Shown here: positions 37,205 through 48,324 of the stretch, one piece after another
Layout of the letters: each line of letters opens with the position of its first letter
How positions within the stretch are numbered: the stretch's first letter is position 1
Assembly (NCBI GenBank): GCA_964017125.1
Contig: OZ024909.1
Location: 49,821,580 to 49,885,579, forward strand
Reading direction: 5' to 3'
Length of the DNA: 64,000 nucleotides
From: Flabesymbios commensalis
Taxonomy: Eukaryota; Annelida; Polychaeta; Terebellida; Flabelligeridae
Made by a program: the position numbers and the translations under genes
Notes under the pieces: model-generated
The model's database searches: none
Told to the model about the DNA's origin: nothing
Seen by the model: only the letters and a program-made list of their open reading frames with translations

Positions 37205-38330
37205 AAATATTATGATAGATAGATAGATAGATAGATATTTATTGACAACGGTAAGTCTATGCAGACTTATGCGTCATTAAAATGAACATATGTACAAGAC
37301 TATATACAACAGGATTAGTTCGGTAAAATATGCATGTTAAGTTAACTTAAACATGTTAAAATCAAACGACATTATATACTAAAACAAGCACAGGTTAAAG
37401 AAAATATGCATGAGAACTATTTCAAATAACCTACAGTTGAACAGCATTTGCATGATATTTTTAAGTTTCCCGCACCAAAACCAGAGATAAAATAGCTACT
37501 GCATATAGCAAAAAAACCTCTGGAAAGCGTAGAAACCGAGTAATTACATAATGAGTGAGAGTATGTATAAAGAAGAAAATAATAATATTAGCTACATTGA
37601 ACATGTTAAAAAAACAATCTAAAAAATGCATTGACTGACGTCAGCTCGAAACACCAAAATTATTAGAGGAATCACCAGCCGCACCAGTCGCTGATACCAC
37701 AGTGGTGTTCCCCCGACAGCATGGATGATTTCATGAGTGGATGATTAGAGGAATCACCAGCCGCACCAGTCGCTGACACCACAGTGGTGATCCCCCGATA
37801 GCATGGATGATTTCATGAGTGGATGATTAGAAGAATCACCCGCCGCACCAGTCACCCTACGCCCCAATCGTTTTATAAAGTGGAGGTACCCGACACGCTT
37901 AAGGTTTGAAAACAGCTATAGGTGTATTTTGCTAAGCATATTACTAATGGTCGATGTGTAGATGACATAGTATATATAAATTTATCGTCGTTTGAGAGTG
38001 AGTCAAATTCACTATTTAGTAGTTTGCTTTCGGCAAGTAAACTAGTTCGCTGCGTAGCGAAGTAAGAGCAAGTAATTACAAAATGAATTTCGTCATCAAC
38101 AGAGTTTGATGTACATATTTGACATATGCGCTGTTCTAGTGGTAGTTTTAGCGGCTTGACATGCCTTCCTCGTTCAATTTCTAGCATATGTGAGCTCATT
38201 CTTAAACTTGATAGTGCCTTCATCCACCTTGTGTCGGGGATGTAAAACAGATATTCTTCTAGCGAGTGTTCGAATTTTAACTTTATGTACGCTCGTAATT
38301 TTATGGAGTTTCGGGCTTTGATAGACTAAT
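37205..38330 (-). mobile_element. 5'-truncated LINE, 3' end with (TATC)n tail
   Basis: On the minus strand, the frame 38223-37873 reads LRMSSHMLEIERGRHVKPL, then EQRICQICTSNSVDDEIHFVITCSYF. This is the C-terminal CCHC-like knuckle (C-x2-C...H-x4-C) that ends the reverse-transcriptase protein of many animal CR1/L2/jockey-type LINEs. After the stop comes about 0.65 kb of 3' UTR ending 'caataaatatctatctatc', i.e. a (TATC)n tail at 37213-37239, as in such elements. Everything upstream of the C-terminal domain is missing. It lies in the gene A intron, in the same orientation as the gene. Confidence 0.8.
37663..37852. repeat. 82-bp tandem repeat in the LINE 3' UTR
   Basis: 'ttagaggaatcaccagccgc' starts at 37663, 37745 and (as ttagaagaatcacccgccgc) 37827. 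Two full units and a partial third. Confidence 0.9.
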
Positions 38331-38828
38331 CAACTTTATACATGTATTAATCAAACATGATTTAACTTGTTTGATGAGACGATTGGCATTTTCTCAAACG
38401 GCCTGCTAGGCTTGGCTGAATTTAGTGTGCCCAACCACATTTAAAAATAAAACATAATATAACTAATGCATACATTTAAGTAGTATAAACCTTGAAATAA
38501 AGATCTCGTGCCTGGATATGATATATTCTGGACACAAAGGAATGTAGTAGGCCATTGGCTGCTACATTGCCACTACTATAGAGCTTCACTGATTCATCAG
38601 CGCACATGCACCTGGGGTACATAGTCCGGCAGCTAAGGGTGGTGACCCAAAATTCTCTGATATAGTTTTTTTCTCTGCTGATTATTTATCTTTGGGGTCT
38701 ACATAAAGATATCTAGGGTGGTGTGGAGGTGTCACCTTTGGGCAATTTCAATTATTCAAGATGGCCGCCATGGATACGAAAAAGCTCTGAAAATGCCTGA
38801 GTTATGATGAGTGGCTGATACCAGTTTG

Positions 38829-39045
38829 TTAGTGGCCAAGATCACCTTTGTAGTGGCTAAGATTGCTTTTTAATTTGCTGTGGTCACTTCTTCAGTGGCG
38901 AAGATCACTTTTGTGGTGGCTGAGATAACTTTTAAAGTGGTTGTAATCACTTTTTCAGTGGTCAAGATCACTTATGTAGTTGCTGAAATAACTTTTAAAG
39001 TGGCTGTGATCACTTCACCAGTGGTCAAGATCACTTTTGAAAAAT
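38829..39045. repeat. Minisatellite of GTGG(t/c)CAAGATCACTTTT type
   Basis: Sub-repeats of about 18-21 bp ('cagtggtcaagatcactt', 'gtggctgagataactttta') in a higher-order unit of about 63 bp, roughly three units. The frame across it (VVKITFVVAEITFKV...) is a repeat artefact. Confidence 0.85.
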
Positions 39046-40079
39046 GGCAGCAGAGAATGTAAAAGTAATAACAAACATGTATACCATATAAAATTAACAT
39101 GAGCTAGAAGTCCTGCTTGTATTCACTGGAAATTGTTCATATGGAGGGATAAAATATAAATTTAGTGTTTTGTTGTAGATTTCGTATTGAAGAGAAATAT
39201 TATGTATCTATGTAAAAGACCTTAATAGTGACTTTCAACTGATAACAAAGATGTTGGTATATTTTTTTACTTTTACTTTTTTGTGTCGATATATATAATT
39301 TTTCAAACAGACGGCGGCCAATTTGTATTTGGTCATTTTTTACCATTTTTCATATAATATAAGTTTTTTTTTGTAAAACGTATCTCTAATTTAGCTTGAT
39401 GTCCATTTTGTATTTGTCTTTCACAAAAATTGTGTGAAATTTCAAAGCACACATAACATCCAGGCTTATTTATACGCATATCTGGATTGAAAAACCGTGA
39501 CCCAAATGTGAATACATGTAAAACACGTTTGATGAAATGGTGTTTCCTAACGGGGTTTTGTTGTTGTGGATTTCGCTTATTTTTCAAATTAAATTATGCT
39601 TAGTCATACAAGAAGCGATATTATTTATTATACTACTATGATTTATATATCATTAGAAGCGGAATTCAATTACCGTTTACATGCTATTTAGCAGTTGCAG
39701 ATCAGTTTAACAGAACAGAAATAACATACATTCAAGCAACCCTACCCCCTTATTTATTATTTAAAATTGCGGGACGTTGTTAAAACATAATATTTAGAGT
39801 AGGGCCTATCTCTATATAACTCGTCGAAATATGGTTTGCATCCCTATATTTTCAATGTTAACATTCGATTTCGTGTTCAGTATATCCCAGATCTCCAATT
39901 TTTTAGTTTTGTTGAGATGGGGGGGGGGGGGGTGCATGGTAGCCAGGACCTAACATTTCCATGTAAAAATAGAAAAAAGCCAGACGTTTAAGCACCCATT
40001 TTATTTTTCCTATTGATAGCGTATGTCTTGATGATTAAAAAAATATATAGGTTTATATACATATTTTCATCTAAAGAAT

Positions 40080-40953
40080 GCTGGGAGGCCCAAGCGTATG
40101 GGCCATAATACATGTAAGTCTATGGAAGCGGTATTATGTGTGGTGAGACGTTAAAGTGCTCGTCTCTGAAAACTAGTTTTTCGCCCCTAGATAATTTCTT
40201 TGCTATTTGTTGTGTTAATAGTAAGCCCATTTAGCAATAAAAATCACCTTGATAGTTTTTGTTATAAAATTAGCGAAACTGACATGACGAATGTCCAATT
40301 ATGGCCTGTACACCCAGAAATCGCCGATATGGCGCCATTAAAGTTATATGTTCAACTGACTTCAATCACTTTCCTGGCATGATTTGTCTCTCTTTATTAT
40401 CTATACCTTTCATTTTTGTGTACATAATGGAGGGACAACACCATTCTATAAAAATACCATCGTTTATAGCATAAGATCATGTTAAATATAGACAACCGGT
40501 AGGCATGCCTCCAAGAAAGAGAAAACAATGTTTTACCATAGAAATCAGGTCATTTCTCGACATCTAATAGAAAACAGGGAAACTTCAATTTGTGTTTGTG
40601 AGTTTGCTAATCATCAAAATCGAAAAAGGTTTTTCTCTTTTCAATACAGAATTGAATGTATTTTTCAGATCACACAAAAAAAATCCATTAAAATGTATTT
40701 TGCATTAAGGTCTCGCCACACAAATTCATACGTGCATCTAATTAAAAAGTTAGAGAGTTTGAGAGTTGAGATTTACAGCAGGATTGGGTATAAATAATGA
40801 ATTGATATCATTTTGTTACCAACTAATTTAGATTGGGTGACTGTTTCGTGCTTCAAAAACATCGAAATCAGGAAAGATAGCTGGGAGGCCCAAGCGTATG
40901 GGCCATAATACATGTAAGTCTATGGGAGCGGTATTATGTGTGGTGAGACGTTA
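40080..40953. repeat. 74-bp direct repeat pair flanking about 725 bp
   Basis: 'gctgggaggcccaagcgtat' through 'ggtgagacgtta' occurs at 40080-40153 and 40879-40953 with one visible difference (ggaagc/gggagc). The near-identity contrasts with the diverged TIRs around it. Confidence 0.85.
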
Positions 40954-41262
40954 TTGCATTTTCATACAATGGAGATGTAAAACAGATTTATGTGAATAAA
41001 ATTTGACAAACATACATTGTTACAAGTCATATTAACCGAGTTTTTGCCCTTTGTAAAGTCGAGTTCATCATAACTGAGGCATTTTCGGAGTCCATGGCGA
41101 CCATCTTGAATAATAAAAATTGCGCAAAGGTGACACCTCCACACCACCCTTGATATTTTTATCATGTAAACCCCAAAGATAAATAATCAGGAGAGAAAAA
41201 AACTATAATTATCAGAGCATTTTTGGTCCGGCCAATATTGGGCATTCTGCTTCCGGACTAAC

Positions 41263-41846
41263 ACGCTAGCCGTGGACCAGGCGACTCGCTCCACAGTGCT
41301 TGGGTACACGCCTGCCAGGAGACTCACCTGGGGTCGCTAGCATGTGAGCCACCTCAATATTATTATACAACAAAAAAATAAAGTTGTGTTAGTAACGTTA
41401 CAATTAGTTTCATTGATTAAACGCCAGTGACGACTTTTCTCGTAAGCAACGAGTTTTCGGCCTTTTTATAGGGATATGGGTTAGACAGTGACTGCTTGTA
41501 AAAAACGTTAGTGCTTTGTTTGGGGCGGGCGTTTTGTATTGACCTATGGAAAAGAGAACAGAGAGTGTTCATAGATGGTGTGGGTGTTTCCAAAAAAAAA
41601 TCATATTAAATGTGATGTAGGCTTACATGTATAGGCCTATGCAGCCGAGATAAGGGGCCACCATTCAATCTCCATGGGGGGATTTTAAATTGTATTACAT
41701 GTTTATTTAGAAGAGTTCTTGAAATATATTATTTATTTCTGCAAGAAATTATTTATTACAAAAATACTACAGCCCCCCCCCCCCCGGAGATGAATGGTGG
41801 CACCTTAAGACGGTATGACATGCGGCAGCTTAAACCACCACACACA
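41263..41846. other. Gene A intron, no gene recognised
   Basis: Includes 'cgctagccgtggaccaggcg...ggtcgctagcatgtgagcc' (41270-41352), a G/C-richer stretch with ends of the 'CGCTAGC' type seen again at about 47558 ('aggtcgctagcgtacgggcc'), and a C run at 41772-41786. Confidence 0.4.
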
Positions 41847-42311
41847 ATGAATAAATGAATGAATGATGAATGAATGAATGAATGAATGAATGAATGAATG
41901 AATGAATGAATGAATGAATGAATGAATGAATGAATGAATGAATGAATGAATAAATGAATGAATGAATGGATGAATGAATGAATGAATGAATGAATGAATG
42001 AATGAATGAATGAATGAATGAATGGGGCATTAAGTCGATTTTATGCACATACGGGTTAAACTGGGCCAATATAACCTCCTGAAAATGCATAGCCTATGAG
42101 ATGAATCAGATGGCACTGTCCTCCAGACACAGGATTCAATATTTGATCTCTGACGGTCTGAGGCCGAACACGCATGTTGAATATTTACGAGTGGACGAGG
42201 GGGGAATCATTTTGCTACTTTAAACCCTGCATATTGATCAGTGCGGAGGGGAGGGGTGCGAACCCGCGATCTTCGGTATGACAGACGGCAGTGATGAGCC
42301 GCTACAGCCCA
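41847..42311 (-). mobile_element. tRNA-headed SINE, minus strand, (ATTC)n tail
   Basis: On the minus strand the head runs 42311 to about 42248, with 'ggctgtagcggctcatcac' as a possible A box and 'gcgggttcgcacccc' as a B box (GGTTCGNNNCC). A body follows, then a long (ATTC)n tail seen on the plus strand as (GAAT)n at 41847-42024. It is back to back with a second tRNA-like unit at 42535. The A-box match is weak. Confidence 0.5.
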
Positions 42312-42534
42312 CCCTTGCAAAACATCATGAACATCAGACGGAAAATACCGGGACAGTACCGAGGCCGTCCCGTGACAGGACCGAGGCAGTTACCCCAGAC
42401 CATCCCGTCTTTTAGTTAATATTGAAAAAACCATAAAAGACGGAAGGCTACCATTTGGGGGCGCCACCGTACTGCACGGGCATCGTCGGGCGATCGTCAC
42501 GGGACGGTCACGGTATTTTCCGCCTGATTATGCC
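42312..42534. repeat. Foldback centre between two tRNA-like heads
   Basis: 'cagacggaaaataccggg' (42335) is mirrored by 'cggtattttccgcctga' (42511), with further partial pairing (gtcccgtgac / cacgggac). The two flanking tRNA-like heads thus form one inverted-repeat structure. Confidence 0.6.
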
Positions 42535-42790
42535 GCCGTATTATAGTGGTTAAAGCTGCCTGTCCGTAGATTTGGAGCTCGCGGGTTCGTCCTCCTCTCT
42601 GTATTCCGTATTTTGTCGTGCAAAGCCAAAATCTGCTTACTCTACAAGTAAACAGATACTGCATTTTGGCTTTGCAGAGCAGTATTGTGGGAAGCCTGCG
42701 TGGGAAGCCTTATTCACTCATTCATTCATTCATTCATTCATTCATTCATTCATTCATTCATTCATTCATTCATTCATTCATTCATTCAGT
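42535..42790 (+). mobile_element. tRNA-headed SINE, plus strand, (ATTC)n tail
   Basis: Head at 42540-42600 with 'tatagtggttaaagctgcc' and B box 'gcgggttcgtcctcc' (one mismatch to consensus). The body contains an imperfect hairpin (42619-42676, 'gcaaagccaaaat' / 'attttggctttgc'). The tail is (ATTC)n at 42712-42788. It reads away from its inverted partner at 41847-42311. Confidence 0.5.
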
Positions 42791-42861
42791 GATCAATCAG
42801 ACTTGTTGGCTGAGGTTTCCATCACCAGGAGTGGGCATCTTGGGCAAGTCTACCTCCTGGT

Positions 42862-42943
42862 CAGTGGCGGATCCAGGATCTGAAGAATGGGGGTGGGGCG
42901 TAAAATAGGGGCGCGCTCGCTGTGCCTCCCGGATCCGCGCCTG
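42862..42943. mobile_element. 82-bp MITE with CAGTGGCGGATCC-type ends
   Basis: Begins CAGTGGCGGATCCAGG and ends CCCGGATCCGCGCCTG, imperfect inverted termini widespread in animal MITEs. Too short to code. Confidence 0.65.
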
Positions 42944-43122
42944 CTGATATTAATCACATAACAGTGTGAACGTCTTGATCCCCAACATTAGATCAAAACG
43001 AGGCTGTCTGACCCTGCCTGCCTACATTAGAATAATATCAGCACATTATATCCCATTATGACGCACACTAGCTGTTTGACTGAAAGCAATTTTAGAGTAT
43101 AACGTTAGTTAAAATCACCTAC

Positions 43123-43180
43123 CAGTGTGTGAAATCACCGCGACCACCACAAGGAGTGTCAGAGTCACTAGCAAGGCCAT
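43123..43180 (-). CDS. Signal-peptide exon, start of gene A
   Basis: Minus-strand ATG at 43178-43180 followed by 19 codons and one base, then donor gtaggtga, giving a phase-1 exit that fits every downstream exon of gene A. The peptide MALLVTLTLLVVVAVISHT is a classic signal sequence: short N-terminus, a long Leu/Val core and small polar residues at the likely cleavage site. A TATA box lies about 75 bp upstream (43254-43261), which puts the transcription start near 43225-43230 and gives a 5' UTR of roughly 50 nt. This directs the protein to the secretory pathway. Linking this exon to the TSP1 exons is inference from strand and phase. Confidence 0.75.
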
Positions 43181-43253
43181 TCTAGCTTTGGTGAAGACTC
43201 TCCCTTAAATTGGAATCGGGACACTCGGCTGTTCAGCAACGGCAACATGCCTG

Positions 43254-43261
43254 TATTTATA
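43254..43261 (-). promoter_or_regulatory. TATA box of gene A
   Basis: TATAAATA on the minus strand, 74-81 bp upstream of the ATG and in a G/C-richer context. Spacing predicts a start site about 25-30 bp downstream, ahead of the only ATG that opens into a signal peptide. Confidence 0.6.
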
Positions 43262-43681
43262 TGGAATCACCACGATTTGACGCGTCATCATTTTAGTTAA
43301 ATTACACCTTTAGACAATACTTCATCACATAGGGCTGTGTTGTTTTGAGAATCAACTGTTCAACGTCACAACGAGTTATTGTCGTTGACGTTGACCATAT
43401 GCTTGGCCAGCATAAAGATATATCAGCCCAGCTTTGACCCACGTTCTAGAGTTTGGCGGTCATGACCAATCCTTTACTTCCAATTTAGAATAATAAATAG
43501 CAATAGCCACCTCACATAGCACGTAAATCCACACATAATTACTCAATATAGCCTCATATAATACAATCAGACACCAATACGAAAATATTATTATAGGCCT
43601 AGATCTTAATACCATCATAAGCACATCATAATACTATAGTTATTAGGCCTCTTGATGCCGAATAATTTTATGACAGCGATG

Positions 43682-44165
43682 AATCGACGTTGGCCCAACA
43701 TTGTATAAAAGTTATACAAATATTTTGTGTTTGCTGGGTAGCGCATGATTTTCACTGATCCCTCAGTCAATAATTATCTACAGATTTTTTTGAATGCCGA
43801 ATTCAACGCCGTTCAATTACAGCAATGAATCGTAATATTTAAAAATGTTGAATTTCCTTTTCTATAGAGACAACTGAAAAAGAGAAATTTGCCATTAAAT
43901 ATGCAATTCCATCCATGTGCCAGGAACGATTCTGCACCCTTTTTTCCTCATTGCGTATAGGCATATATCTCTCAGCGAACAAGATATACTTACCGATGCT
44001 GACCCAATGTTGGCCCACCGTCTGCGACTTTGACTCAACATTAGACCAGCATCGGATGAATGTATTTTGTTTACTGGGAACCGATGTTGTTTTAATATTG
44101 GTCCAATGTCTACGACGCTGGCCCAGAATTGTTTTACGTAATTTATCGTGTTTGCTTGGTGGCAC
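43682..44165. repeat. GGCCCA-acg-TTGG motif units between the genes
   Basis: 'cgacgttggcccaacattg' at 43686, 'ccaatgttggcccaccgtct' at 44006, and 'gtctacgacgctggcccag' at 44109; same family as 24545-25150. Confidence 0.7.
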
Positions 44166-44851
44166 GTCACACAATCCTACCCATCCTTTATATCAGAACA
44201 ACAACTGTGTCACTTATAATACATGTATATTTCAGGTCAGAGGTTAATCTCCCAAATATTATCAGAAGTTATTATCAATTAAAGGGTTTCTTTCAAGAAC
44301 ACGACCCATATATTTGTGAGAGTGAGAAAGGCCCGTTCAATGTCTTTTACTTTATAAATGCATTTTTTTACATAAGATTATTTTTTATGAATGTGTCAAT
44401 TAGCTTATTATGTGTTTATTAGCCTATATGTGTTTTCACATATAGGCCCTGTGTAAACTTGCAGACTTTCACACGTTTTTTGTAAATGCAATTTTCAATC
44501 ACGGAGATAACACATTGCTACATGCATAGCATGTTTATTATAAAATTAGCATGCACATATTATGTCAAATCACTTCGGGGCATGGCCAACTTAGGCATAA
44601 AAATGTACAAAACAGAGATCAATAATTCAAATTTTTTTTTTTTTAAATCGGTGACGTAAATCTGCTGAAAAAAACACACATACCTCTTCTACGTTGGTTA
44701 GTGCCGCAGATACTTTGCTTTATTTGATCTTTCATTTTTGGAATTTAATGAGAGGATGTGTGTGATGCCATGTGGCAAAACTCCACCCAGCCCTGCCAGA
44801 GTGTGCATTTTCATTCTTCATTTTGCTCATAATCCAAAATTAGTAGACTAA

Positions 44852-44914
44852 AATGTATTTCCCACTGAAATACCCAGAGGCATATTATTATACAAAGTAG
44901 CAAAATAACATCTG

Positions 44915-44971
<57 letters not shown>

Positions 44972-44978
44972 ATATATA

Positions 44979-45013
<35 letters not shown>

Positions 45014-45105
45014 TACATAATATTATTTATAATATACATATTTATGATTCAACGCTTTTTTTTGCTACTTTGTATAATAATTTTGTATGGAGTGGGAAAT
45101 ATTTC
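44852..45105. repeat. Foldback element centred on an (AT)n run
   Basis: 'tttcccactga' and 'attattatacaaagtagcaa' on the left pair with 'ttgctactttgtataataat' and 'gtgggaaat' on the right. Between them is (AT)n, 44916-45013, interrupted by GG and GTGTG. A MITE-like hairpin. Confidence 0.75.
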
Positions 45106-46783
45106 TTTTTATATCAATGTATCATAATTTATGTTTAACTTGATTATCAATTCTGAAAATAACCTGTGTATTTACAAAATATATCATGACAATGCGGCTT
45201 AACTTGATTTTAGGTGTAGATATCATTATATATGTTCAAATTATTATCTAATTTTACAAAAAAATATTGCCTTAATATATTTTTTGTGATAATTAGTGAA
45301 GAAGAAAATATTAACAAAAAATATGCATTGAGAAATAATAATAATGTTTTTTAAATGGAAATCTTGGATAATATCAAAAGTAAGTTTGTATGCCATATCT
45401 GCTAGCATGTCCTTGAAAATCCTGTATTTTAACAGCATTTAACAGCATTTTAACAGCAGTATTTCAATGCTTTTTCTGAAAAATATATCAACATGATGGT
45501 GAATAAAATGCAATCCCACACTAATGTTCATTCTGAAAATTTCTTATCTTTAAATTTAAGCTTTTTTGTGAGAATGTGATTTTGTCGATTGCTTATCGAA
45601 AACTGCAAGCCTATAATTTGTAGACGACCTACTTTGTTAAGAGGAGTGTTTTTTAAAGTCACAATGTTTTTCCGTGGTAATATATGTGCATTTGTAAAGG
45701 ATACTGAAATTTTATTTCCTTTTTTTAGTGGCGTATTCCATGTTTAAAATCAGCAAAAAATGTATGCTTATCTGAATGTTATAGTTATTGTTTATAACAA
45801 GAACAGGGCAGGACAACAACTCTATAACAGGGACCTATTATTGAAAACAATGCAGCATGCATATTGATTTGTATGGGTGGTATTTAAATAATTATAACAC
45901 CCATTTATTGAGATTATTGAGATTATTGAGTGTAATGGCACAGCTGATGACACATCATAATTCCAATTATTTTCTCGCTGTCACGTACGACGATAAATTT
46001 GATAATCACAATGTATAGTGAACAATCAGCACAATATATTACTTGTTGAATTTGGATACAACAGCGGCATCGTTGTTATCTATTAAGGGATTGGCTTTGC
46101 GTATTTTACCTTTATTAACTTTAATAATGAGCCTCACACGTACCAAAATATTCGATTTGATCGCCACAACAACACGAGGGGTACTGTTACCACAAATTTG
46201 CACGTGTTTTACACGAAATTGATCAATTATGATTAAAGGGAATGAAAGACGGTCTTTAATATGCATAATGTTTACATGGAAACTGTGAGATTATTAATAT
46301 CCCAAAGATTGCCTAGGCCTACAACTGTTGCAATTCAAAAAGTTACTTATTTAAATCAGATTATATAAAGATGAATCTATGCAATCTGACAATTTTGTCT
46401 CATGTTGAACAGATTATTTTTCTGTAAATGTTGAAAGATTATATTCATTACAGAAATATACTTTTTCCTAAAGGTATCACACCGATAAAAGTAATTGAAA
46501 ACTGAATACCCTACGTAGGGATGGTGGGTTGAAATGCTGAAGACATCCAGTAAAAATCTTGAATGCTTTCAATGGAAGCGGTTTTATTTAATTTTTCTTG
46601 CTTCTGCGCCAGAAGCATGAAAAATACCGCCGAATAGTAGTGGGGAACACAAAGGGTTAATAATCATTGGTGGGATTGGTCACTGACAATGAGCCTATAC
46701 CAGGTGGGCTTTGAACAATTGTCAGAGGGGTGCTAGCCGAGCCACTGCTGATCTAAGAACATCAGTACAGGAATCTTTGGGAG

Positions 46784-46847
46784 ATGAGACTGCACGTCAT
46801 GTGGGTGTACCTGACGGCGGTTTGTCTGCTTTCTACAGCTTATACCG
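46784..46847 (+). CDS. Signal-peptide exon, start of gene B
   Basis: ATG at 46784, 21 codons plus one base, then donor gtgagata: a phase-1 exit matching all later exons of gene B. The peptide begins MRLHVMWVYLTAVCLL and ends STAYT. It has a basic N-terminus, a hydrophobic core and a small-residue cleavage region, as in a secretory signal. No upstream in-frame ATG extends it. It faces gene A's signal exon 3.6 kb away on the other strand. Its assignment to gene B rests on strand, phase and the absence of any other plus-strand start; it is inference without transcript data. Confidence 0.65.
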
Positions 46848-48320
46848 GTGAGATAAAAATATAAATAATTAGGCCTTCTGGGTATCGAACAGTGCTGCTG
46901 GCATAGCGGTTTTGGTTGCCAGCTTTTAACATAATTCCGAGAAGTAAAATAGTGGAATTGGTATTTAAATGGATACAATGCACTGCGAAAATTTGCAAAT
47001 AATTTACAAAATTAAAATTAAAAATAAAGATTTTTTTCTTCTTTTTTTTACTTAGAACAAAAAAAATGGTAAAGTATTTTTTACTTTGCTTAAAATCAGT
47101 TTTTTATAATGAAAGGAAAATAATTATTTTATTTTCGTTTGTAAGAAAATAATTTGTGTTTTTATGACGAAAAAAAACCCCTAAAAAAACAAACTTTTAT
47201 TATTACTTAATTCTTTTCATTTGATGTTTAACATGTTTAAATAGTGTTTTAACGATAAAGCTTACAACGTAACTTTTTATTGCATGTTTATTATAACCTT
47301 GAAATCAAATTCCACATTAGCATTGTTGATGTCAAATTGTGACCAATCAGAGATCGCGGGCTGTCGATTACGTGTGAAAAATCAGTTAATCCCATCTCAT
47401 CTGTTATTTAGCCCCGTCAAGCCTGAATTTACCAGACTCAGACTCAGACGCATTTATTTGGACGTAAATATAAAACATACAATTTTTTAGATGTACATAA
47501 ACATAAAACAATTTAAATGTGTTACGACCAGAAGACCCGTACTAAGACGCTTTTAGGTCGCTAGCGTACGGGCCACCCATGAAATTAACAAAAAAACATG
47601 TAATTTTTTTTATAATAATTAGCAGAAAATGATCAAATACAGTAGAAACAACAAAACATTTTCAGTATAATATAGTATCAGCAACATACATACAACATAC
47701 CATCTTTATCCTCCACTACAAGTCCCGAATTGCTGTCGCAATTCTGGACTTGTTGTGGATGGAGAAAACTTGAAGTGGGTGTCAAATAAAAAAAAACTAT
47801 CATTAAAACATATTCATGAAAATTGCTGCTCTAAAACCTGTAGGTTTAGGAAATTAAATCTTAAAGATGCAAAATGATGCTTCGATGCATCGTGAGGGTT
47901 TAATACTTCCAGTGCGGTGACCGATTATAGACGTCAGTAATTTAAGTCACGTTAGACCATGTATTAAACCTTGTATTGGCCTACATTCTTGTATTTGTTT
48001 CAATTTTAAACAAGATACAGGTATACAAAAAAAGAGCATGTTATTATTGTACATATTTGTCATGGACATTTCTAGTTGTATGGAAATTTATGCGACTGCT
48101 ATAAATTATTTACCAAACAATACATTATGTAGCTTTGGCTTACATATAGCAGCTGATAATGATGAAGTAAAAATGGAAATTAAGTCACTGACATTAAATA
48201 AATGATATTTCCAGCATGTACTTATAGACTTTAGTTGGATAACAGACCTTTATAACCTGCTAGTGAAGCTATAGCGATGAAGCTAGTGGTGATTACTTCT
48301 CATTAATTTCTATTGAAATG
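46848..48320. other. Gene B intron, no gene recognised
   Basis: Very AT-rich, with A/T homopolymer-rich sequence at 46990-47230. Nothing coding is supported. Confidence 0.5.
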
Positions 48321-48324
48321 TATA

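Larger units (their letters stand above)
38622..41262. mobile_element. 2.6-kb TIR element carrying tandem and direct repeats
   Basis: 38622-38815 ('tagtccgg', 'tgattatttatctttgggg', 'gtggtgtggaggtgtcacct') is mirrored at 41030-41262 ('aggtgacacctccacaccac', 'ccccaaagataaataatca', 'ccggacta'). No transposase frame is present, so it is non-autonomous. Inside are a minisatellite (38829-39045), a 13-bp G run (39920-39932) and a 74-bp direct repeat (40080-40153 and 40879-40953). The 40528-40797 frame is unrecognised. Confidence 0.75.
1..43180 (-). other. Gene A: secreted TSP1-repeat protein gene (partial, 5' end present)
   Basis: Inferred span of one minus-strand gene from its start codon at 43180 to beyond the left edge. 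Five exons are recognisable: 43123-43180 (signal peptide), 36942-37034 (Cys-rich), and TSP1 exons 27173-27319, 21521-21667 and 56-226. All share strand and intron phase 1, and every internal exon is a multiple of three, so they join in frame in any combination. TSP1 repeats are extracellular domains of matrix and adhesion proteins, which fits the signal peptide. The introns are 5 to 21 kb and packed with transposons. That the exons belong to one transcript is inference from strand, phase and order. Small exons may have been missed, and the 3' end is outside the window. Confidence 0.65.
43262..46783. other. Intergenic region between divergent genes A and B
   Basis: About 3.5 kb separating the two start codons. 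It holds motif-family units at 43682-43742 and 43995-44165 and an (AT)n-centred foldback (44852-45105). No supported gene is present; a 75-codon minus frame (46039-46266) has no recognised domain. No strong TATA box was found just upstream of gene B. The paired regulatory regions of both genes should lie here. Confidence 0.55.

Noticed and set aside
38880-39062. 60-codon frame VVKITFVVAEITFKV
   Set aside because: Translation of an 18-21-bp minisatellite inside a TIR element.
41830-42883. Frames rich in HSFI repeats on both strands
   Set aside because: Translations of (GAAT)n and (ATTC)n microsatellites, which I read as SINE tails.
46039-46266. 75-codon minus-strand frame between the two genes
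   Set aside because: Lys/Ile/Val-rich in an AT-rich region with no recognised domain.
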